Shown in pieces: positions 59,388-64,000 of a stretch of 64,000 nt of DNA. Where the stretch lies: assembly GCA_963738665.1 (NCBI GenBank), contig CAVTXL010000002.1:1054001-1118000 (forward strand). Direction: 5' to 3'. This DNA is from JABDGM01 sp963738665. GTDB taxonomy: Bacteria; Planctomycetota; Planctomycetia; Pirellulales; Lacipirellulaceae. A program made the position numbers and the translations under genes. How positions within the stretch are numbered: the first letter of the stretch is position 1; the number at the start of each line of letters is the position of its first letter. A model generated the notes under the pieces. It saw nothing but the letters and a program-made list of their open reading frames with translations, was not told where the DNA came from and did no database searches.

Positions 59388-60443
59388 TCACTTCGAAGCG
59401 CTCGTCCAGCCGGCCGCATCGCGGTGGGCCTGTTCCCAAGTAATTACGCGGACGCGGACCTCATCGCTCGGCGTGCCGGACGGGCGTTGGTAGACGGCCG
59501 TGTGAATCGGGGCCGGGCTGCGCATCGCCGCTCGGTCGCGAGTGTCGAATAGTTTGGGCGCCTCGAAATACGACGCGCCGTTATTAGTATTGTCCTCGGA
59601 TTTCCCTTCCCGCTTGGCGGCGTCTTCCAAGACTTTGTCGTAGGGCTCCTGGCCGCTGTTCTCGGTCGCTGCTCCGCCTGTCTGCGTCGCGCCTTGCGTG
59701 CCCTCCACCGGCTTCTGGGCACGCGTTTCGGGAATATTGGCGCCGCTGGGCACGCTGGGCGCCACATTCGAACTGCCGTACGTACTCGGGGACGCGCTGG
59801 CCGCCGGCGTCGGCTCGCTCATCGGCTGCGTCGCTGTGCAATTCGAGCAGGTGCCCGACATGGTGTACCCGGTTTGCGAAACCACCGGCGCGCTGCAGTC
59901 GCTGCACGTGCCGCACGACGAGCAGCTCGAACACGACGAGCAGCTTGAACACGCCGGCTGCAATGTCACTTGTTGCACGCCGCAGGTCGAACACGGCGCG
60001 TAGCCGGCCGAGTAGGCCGAACATGTCGAGCAACCGCTCGCGGCCGGAGCGTAACTGGCTGAGTACGAAACGGGATAGCCGGCCGAATACGTCACCGGGT
60101 ACGAAGCAACGTACGTCGTTCGCCCGCCCCGCAGCCAGGCCCTAGTGCGATCAATCCAGTACCCTGGATACCAACCCGTGCGAGCGACGGTCGGGGCGTA
60201 ATATGTTTGATACGAGGTCGCCGGTGCGTAATACGCGGTCGTCGGCGCATAATACGCGGTCGTCGGCGCATAATAGGCCGTCGTGGGCGCATAATTCGCA
60301 GAGTACGTCGGGGCGTAATACGTTTGATAAGCGCTGGGGGCGTAATAAGTCTGATACCACTGCGCTTGAGCATCGGCGGCCCAAAAGGTAACGGCGACGC
60401 AAACGGACGCTGCGGCAGCGAGGCGCTTCCACATCGAAAACAT
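59388..60443 (-). CDS. Exported Tyr/Ala/Pro and Cys repeat protein
   Basis: Start at ATG 60443 (MFSMWKRLAAAASVCVAVTF), a signal peptide ending near ADAQA. The mature protein has three low-complexity zones. The first carries repeats of YYAPTTA and QTYYAPS (residues about 30-85). The second is Cys-rich, with CSTCSAYSAGYAPCSTCG and tandem CSSC units (residues about 140-195). The third is a Ser/Pro/Ala spacer. The last 100 residues look more globular (EPYDKVLEDAAKREGKSED; EVRVRVITWEQAHRDAAGW). It is probably a surface or envelope structural protein; such Tyr- and Cys-rich stretches can cross-link. Function unknown. Confidence 0.75.
   Translation of the reverse strand: MFSMWKRLAAAASVCVAVTFWAADAQAQWYQTYYAPSAYQTYYAPTYSANYAPTTAYYAPTTAYYAPTTAYYAPATSYQTYYAPTVARTGWYPGYWIDRTRAWLRGGRTTYVASYPVTYSAGYPVSYSASYAPAASGCSTCSAYSAGYAPCSTCGVQQVTLQPACSSCSSCSSCSSCGTCSDCSAPVVSQTGYTMSGTCSNCTATQPMSEPTPAASASPSTYGSSNVAPSVPSGANIPETRAQKPVEGTQGATQTGGAATENSGQEPYDKVLEDAAKREGKSEDNTNNGASYFEAPKLFDTRDRAAMRSPAPIHTAVYQRPSGTPSDEVRVRVITWEQAHRDAAGWTSASK
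60228..60299. repeat. 21-bp tandem repeat inside the Tyr-rich protein gene
   Basis: About three copies of a 21-base unit of the form AATACGCGGTCGTCGGCGCAT encode the YYAPTTA repeats on the minus strand. The first two copies are nearly identical at the DNA level and the third has diverged, which points to recent expansion by slippage or recombination. Confidence 0.8.
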
Positions 60444-60867
60444 GTTAGACCCTTTCAAACGAAAGTGCGGGACAAGAAGGAGCCTACTTCTGGTGTAACC
60501 GGAGCGGACGCGGAACGCAACAATCGGCCTGCCGCTCGCGGCAAAATGGCAGACATTTCAGGCTGGGCAATCCGTGCCGATTGGAAAAGCAGCTACGGCA
60601 ACGTCAACCTGGCGAGCGCGCTCCCCCCACGCTCACATCAGCAATAGTCAAACCACAGCCAGCAAGGAATGCACGTCCCTTGGCACGCCAGGCTGCGGTC
60701 AATTGTACGTCGCCTCCCGCACGGAGGCCGACTCGATGACGAGAATCAACAGGCGGCCCGCATGTTGCCAGATGGCAACGTGGCTGTGGCGTGGCGGAAT
60801 CGAGAGCCGCCTGCCGGCTGGCAATTTCGAGGCGAAACTTGCCGCCACGCCCTGCCGCCCGTCTGCA
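60444..60867. other. Gap of about 420 bases without a convincing gene
   Basis: Lies between the start of the repeat protein gene and the end of the P-loop ATPase gene. Short open frames on both strands are not supported by motifs or codon use. It probably holds the promoter of the repeat protein gene. Confidence 0.5.
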
Positions 60868-61410
60868 TTACGCGACAGAGACGGTCGCCGTTCGCGCCGC
60901 CCGGCTAAGCCGCTCGTGGCGGTCGTACAAGTCGAACAGAATCTCCCGCACGTTGCTACCATGGCGCGCAAAGCTGGCAGCCACGTCCGCTGGTGCAACG
61001 GCAGTCAATGCGGTCGAACTTAGCTCGGCCACGATTTGCTCGACTGTTTTCCAGTCCGGCGCCAGTTCGATCAGCGTGGGCAGCCCGCAAGAGAAGTGCG
61101 AAGTCACCAGCAGACCAACTTTACTGCGCCGACAGAGGCGCTTCATTCGCCAGCGTGCGAAGAGGCTTCTTTGCTCAAAGCCGTCATCGATGTGGATACA
61201 ACGTCCAGTCCGTTCCAATAGCGGCCGCAGCGTGGCCAGCAGCGTTGATTTTCCGCTCCCGTGCGGCCCGAGAATCTGACCGCACCAGCCTTGCGCCGCC
61301 AACTGCGCTACGAGCCGTTCAGCACTTTGGCCGTCTGGAAAGTGAAAGGGGATTGCTCCCGGCCGAGTCCAGCACGTAGCGAACGGATTGCTATGACGCG
61401 AAGGTATCAT
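60868..61410 (-). CDS. Small P-loop ATPase, last gene of a three-gene cassette
   Basis: The start is ATG 61410 (MIPSRHSNPFATCWTRPGAI), six codons after another ATG. The 180-residue protein has a clear Walker A motif GPHGSGKSTLLATL near residue 50 and a possible Walker B, HIDDGFEQRSLF or KVGLLVTSH. There is no ABC signature. It ends with a helix DLYDRHERLSRA. It starts 15 bases after the arrestin-like gene, so coupling is likely. I do not recognise the family; it may be an ATP-binding switch for the envelope proteins encoded before it. Confidence 0.7.
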   Translation of the reverse strand: MIPSRHSNPFATCWTRPGAIPFHFPDGQSAERLVAQLAAQGWCGQILGPHGSGKSTLLATLRPLLERTGRCIHIDDGFEQRSLFARWRMKRLCRRSKVGLLVTSHFSCGLPTLIELAPDWKTVEQIVAELSSTALTAVAPADVAASFARHGSNVREILFDLYDRHERLSRAARTATVSVA

Positions 61411-61424
61411 GTGCCTGGCATGGA

Positions 61425-61889
61425 TCAACTTCTGGCTCTAGTTATAGACGCTGAACCGTTCTCTTCCGGTTCCGGGTTCTCGTCTCTCAGCTCTTGACTT
61501 GCCGTCGCCGCCGGCACGCTCCCCAGCCGAAACGGCATCTCCGTCAGCGATTCTTGCCCGTGGGGCAAGGTCAAGCGCAGCCGCACGCACCAGCAGACCT
61601 TAACGATTTGACCGTCGTAGCTCCAGGGACTGGCCGGCAGCGCCGTTGCAAACCGCCGCGGCACCCGCAGGTCGAGCGGCCGACCCGGCTCGTCCACCAG
61701 TCGCTCAAAGTAATGCACGGAAAAATCTTCCTCGCCCGTTCCCGAAGTGTACCACAACACCGAAAGCTCGGCCGCCCGCACGCCCCACGGCTTCGATCCG
61801 TCAACCATGAACCGCCCAGACAGGCGATCGCCCGGGCGATACACCCGCGTCGGCTCATCGAGCGTCAGTTTGACGGTGGGGGAGGTCAT
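61425..61889 (-). CDS. Arrestin-fold-like hypothetical protein
   Basis: A 154-residue beta-rich protein. The opening VKLTLDEPTRVYRPGDRLSG followed by WGVRAAELSVLWYTSGTGE, and later strands RRFATALPASPWSYDGQIVK and CVRLRLTLPHGQ, have the strand order of the N-terminal arrestin or Spo0M-like fold. No catalytic residue is evident. It lies between a membrane protein gene (82 bases upstream) and the P-loop ATPase gene. A scaffold or binding role is inferred from the fold only. Confidence 0.65.
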   Translation of the reverse strand: MTSPTVKLTLDEPTRVYRPGDRLSGRFMVDGSKPWGVRAAELSVLWYTSGTGEEDFSVHYFERLVDEPGRPLDLRVPRRFATALPASPWSYDGQIVKVCWCVRLRLTLPHGQESLTEMPFRLGSVPAATASQELRDENPEPEENGSASITRARS

Positions 61890-61971
61890 GGGAGAATAAT
61901 GGAGAAGTGGTGGAGGAAAGTCGTGAGCTGGAGGGCAGTCAGGCCGGCTACTCGCTCACCCACTCACCTGT

Positions 61972-62988
61972 TCACATTATCGGATACACGTACACCGGAA
62001 ATCGCCGCTCGATGTCGCCCCAGCGGGCCAGGCGGCCGCGAACCACCAGGCACCACTGGACCGCATTGTGCGTCGCGATGAACGAGTGCATCGCCGCGGC
62101 CGGCACCGTAAAGGAAAACGGTGTTTCAAACGGCTGGCCATACGCGATGTCGAATTTACGCTGACTGAACAGGATGTCGCGGTGCACCCGCGCGGTCGCC
62201 CGCCGCGTGTCGGTCCCCTGCCGATAAACGGCCTGCTCCTCGCACACCAATTGTACCTGCAGCCAGCGGACGTGCAGCCGCCCGGTCTGCGATAAAAAGC
62301 CCTCGTACTTGCCGCCCCCGTAAAGCGGATGCTGCGACACCTCGATCAGCGTCGTGCCCACGACCGTCGTCATCAGCAGTTGGCGTCCTCGCGCGAACAG
62401 CGTCCAAGCGCCGGCCATCACGAACGGGACGATCAGCCATGTGAGCAGCCAATTCGGACGCCCCTCCACGTGCGAGCGAATCACCTGGACGACAAATAGC
62501 GCCACGAGCGAGTTCCACGCCAGGCACACAAGGGCCATCGTGGCCGACACCCAGCCGCTAGCCGCATCCGCGGGCAGCCGATACTCCAATCGCACGCCCG
62601 GGCTGTCGATCACGGCGTCGATCGGCGGGACGGTCGGCAGCTCCGGCCGCTCCGGCCGGCGTCGCCCGGTGGGAATTTCCCAGTCGCTCGCCAACTGGGC
62701 CACGGCTGCCCGGCGCTCGACACTCGCCGTACTGCTCCACACCAGCACCACAAGCCCGCCGCCGCCGTACACAATCAGAGCGGTCGGAATCACCAGCGCC
62801 AACCATGGCCACCAGCCGTAGCTGACGTCCTTCGCCAACAGCAAGTGCGAAATGAGCCAGTAGAGAAAATACGAGCCGATGCTCAAGAGGACGAGGTCGA
62901 GCACGGCCTCGCCCAGCATGCCCTGCCAGCGCGCGCTGGTGCTGCGCGAGCCCCGCTTCTTGACAAACAGTCGCCAGCGCAGCGGCAT
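61972..62988 (-). CDS. Membrane protein with C-terminal arrestin-like domain
   Basis: A 338-residue protein with two helices near the N-terminus (LLSIGSYFLYWLISHLLLA and LALVIPTALIVYGGGGLVVL), a soluble loop, and two further helices around residues 165-215. The C-terminal 120 residues are beta-rich and end MHSFIATHNAVQWCLVVRG then RRFPVYVYPIM, similar in style to arrestin C-terminal halves and to its neighbour. So membrane protein, soluble arrestin-like protein and ATPase may work together at the membrane. Function unknown. Confidence 0.7.
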   Translation of the reverse strand: MPLRWRLFVKKRGSRSTSARWQGMLGEAVLDLVLLSIGSYFLYWLISHLLLAKDVSYGWWPWLALVIPTALIVYGGGGLVVLVWSSTASVERRAAVAQLASDWEIPTGRRRPERPELPTVPPIDAVIDSPGVRLEYRLPADAASGWVSATMALVCLAWNSLVALFVVQVIRSHVEGRPNWLLTWLIVPFVMAGAWTLFARGRQLLMTTVVGTTLIEVSQHPLYGGGKYEGFLSQTGRLHVRWLQVQLVCEEQAVYRQGTDTRRATARVHRDILFSQRKFDIAYGQPFETPFSFTVPAAAMHSFIATHNAVQWCLVVRGRLARWGDIERRFPVYVYPIM

Positions 62989-63120
62989 CGTGCGACCTTC
63001 AGAGTTCGGAGGTTCGCTGTCCGATTGACCGCAGCGTGCGGTCAGTCCGCACTTAGCTTAGCCACCGCCGTGGTCGATCCGCAACTGATCTCAGCCGGCG
63101 GCAATGGGCCGGTTAACAGC

Positions 63121-63262
63121 CTGTTGAAAAAAATCGATCGGCTGCTGCATCGCATGAATGCCATGCCAAAAGTGCGACGAAAGTCGCAGTGCTGCGAGCC
63201 GGGACGAGCTTCGATCGGCACTTGGCGAGGTTGAAAAACGCCACGACAGTGTTTTTCAACAG
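63121..63262. repeat. 142-bp MITE-like element with terminal inverted repeats
   Basis: It begins CTGTTGAAAAA (63121-63131) and ends TTTTTCAACAG (63252-63262), exact reverse complements. The last 35 bases also form a hairpin (GTTGAAAAACGCCACG facing GTGTTTTTCAAC). There is no coding capacity. A related hairpin is at 46797-46835. It lies in a gene-free spacer of about 400 bases (62989-63391); nothing else was seen in that spacer. Confidence 0.75.
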
Positions 63263-63391
63263 ACCATTACGTGCCGTCCTCTCGCTCGCTCCGCTCGGCT
63301 GAGCTCAAGGTCGAAGCTGCGCGATGAACGTCCGCTCGCGGACGAGCGACCTGCTTCGTTCGCGCAGGCGGACCGACGCCCCGGCCGCAGC

Positions 63392-63676
63392 TCAATTGGC
63401 CGCGCTGCCGACCGCCTCCGGCTGCCGCCCCGGCCGATAAAAGCCGACGCGCTCCAGCGCCTTGTACACTTCTTCAAGCGTCTTCTCGCCGAAGTTCGAA
63501 ATGCTCAACAGGTCATCGCGCGTGCAGTGCAGCAGGTCGTTCACCGTGAACACTCCGCGTTCTTCCAAGCAGTTGGTCGTACGCACGGCCAAGCCGATCT
63601 CGGCCGTACTCATTTCCAACTTGTCCTTCAGGTGTTCCGATTTTTCGTAAGCGCGATTGAGTGGGACGCGGGTCAT
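63392..63676 (-). CDS. Stand-alone RNA polymerase alpha C-terminal-domain-like protein
   Basis: A 94-residue protein that is almost entirely one alpha-CTD (double helix-hairpin-helix) domain. The core reads EIGLAVRTTNCLEERGVFTV then NDLLHCTRDDLLSISNFGEK and TLEEVYKALERVGF, close to the end of RpoA. In RpoA this domain binds UP-element DNA and activators. Here it has no N-terminal assembly domain, so it cannot replace RpoA; it may bind DNA alone or compete with RpoA. Such short proteins are known from planctomycete genomes. ATG at 63676. Confidence 0.8.
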   Translation of the reverse strand: MTRVPLNRAYEKSEHLKDKLEMSTAEIGLAVRTTNCLEERGVFTVNDLLHCTRDDLLSISNFGEKTLEEVYKALERVGFYRPGRQPEAVGSAAN

Positions 63677-64000
63677 GGCGGGCTCCCTCCCAAAAATGCA
63701 ACCGGCGAATCTAAAGAGTTTTCGCCGCTGCTCCCTGGCGGGGACGCAGGCGCTCGTCCCGACCTTTAATAAGCTGCCACCTTGGCGCGCCTCGCTCGAA
63801 GGCGAGAGTATAGCAACTCGCGAATGGGCGTGGGAACTACTTTGCGCGAAAAAATCTCTTCGCCCCGCCCTCCGCTGCTAGCATGACCCTTGCCCCTACC
63901 AGGCTCCGTACGGAAAGATAGATGGAAGACAGAAGGCCAGTTCGCTGGCGGACTCGGCCCGCCGCACGTGGCACACAGTTTTACTTCAACCGACGGATCG
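63677..64000. other. Window end without a recognised gene
   Basis: No convincing open frame in the last 324 bases. It contains the probable promoter of the alpha-CTD gene. A gene may begin beyond the window edge. Confidence 0.4.

Noticed and set aside
60181..60330. CRISPR-like array
   Set aside because: The regular units are an in-frame 21-bp coding repeat without spacers.
1..64000. tRNA, rRNA or riboswitch genes
   Set aside because: I looked for cloverleaf signatures (GGTTCRANNCC with acceptor ends) and known riboswitch cores and recognised none. A covariance-model search would be needed to exclude them.

Overview
The window is about 60% GC, densely coded on both strands, and reads as a chromosomal segment of a planctomycete, most likely of the Pirellulales type. 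This is inferred from the gene set: a ResB-CcsA (system II) cytochrome c assembly fusion, the futalosine menaquinone route (mqnA, mqnC), PEP-CTERM proteins, an Lpg1974-like outer membrane protein, a stand-alone RNA polymerase alpha-CTD protein, an ABC permease fused to a CPBP protease, a Ser/Thr kinase, PQQ-propeller and YdjY-type exported proteins, and REP-like palindromes around an IS200-type transposase.

Layout. 1-5.7 kb: the end of a membrane protein gene, a lipoprotein, and the cytochrome c assembly protein. 5.8-7.3 kb: dnaA. 7.8-10.9 kb: a broken acetyltransferase, an exported protein and a THUMP-like methyltransferase. 11.3-12.8 kb: an isopropylmalate-type dehydrogenase and an orphan ORF. 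12.9-14.9 kb: an accessory island with an IS5 remnant, a HEPN-like remnant and a REP/IS200 element. 15.6-18.8 kb: a Nat-type ABC exporter. 19-24.4 kb: Uma2 nuclease, mqnC, mqnA, Ser/Thr kinase and pseudouridine synthase. 24.4-27.9 kb: exported proteins and an amidohydrolase. 28.2-34.7 kb: a copper/silver-type efflux locus (Cys-rich exported protein, metal-binding lipoprotein, CusB, CusA). 34.8-38.1 kb: an SGNH esterase and sucD/sucC. 38.2-42.7 kb: IS630 remnant, diguanylate cyclase and two PEP-CTERM proteins. 43.3-46.6 kb: a PepSY-like protein with a two-component system. 46.8-48.4 kb: an IS701-family element with visible terminal repeats and a 4-bp flanking duplication. 48.4-53.5 kb: outer membrane proteins, ispG and a YggS-type protein. 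53.7-60.4 kb: a hypothetical protein, a YdjY lipoprotein, a PQQ propeller, a universal stress protein and a Tyr/Cys repeat protein. 60.9-63.7 kb: a three-gene cassette (membrane protein, arrestin-like protein, P-loop ATPase), a palindromic element and the alpha-CTD protein.

One feature dominates the whole window. About twenty otherwise well-conserved genes, including dnaA, ispG, mqnC and the ccsA fusion, each change reading frame once or more with no loss of conserved sequence. Many of the breaks lie in G/C runs or beside GCGC/GGCGCG. I read this mainly as uncorrected indel error in the assembly, so coordinates of the broken genes are reconstructions from two or three frames. No tRNA, rRNA or CRISPR array was recognised.
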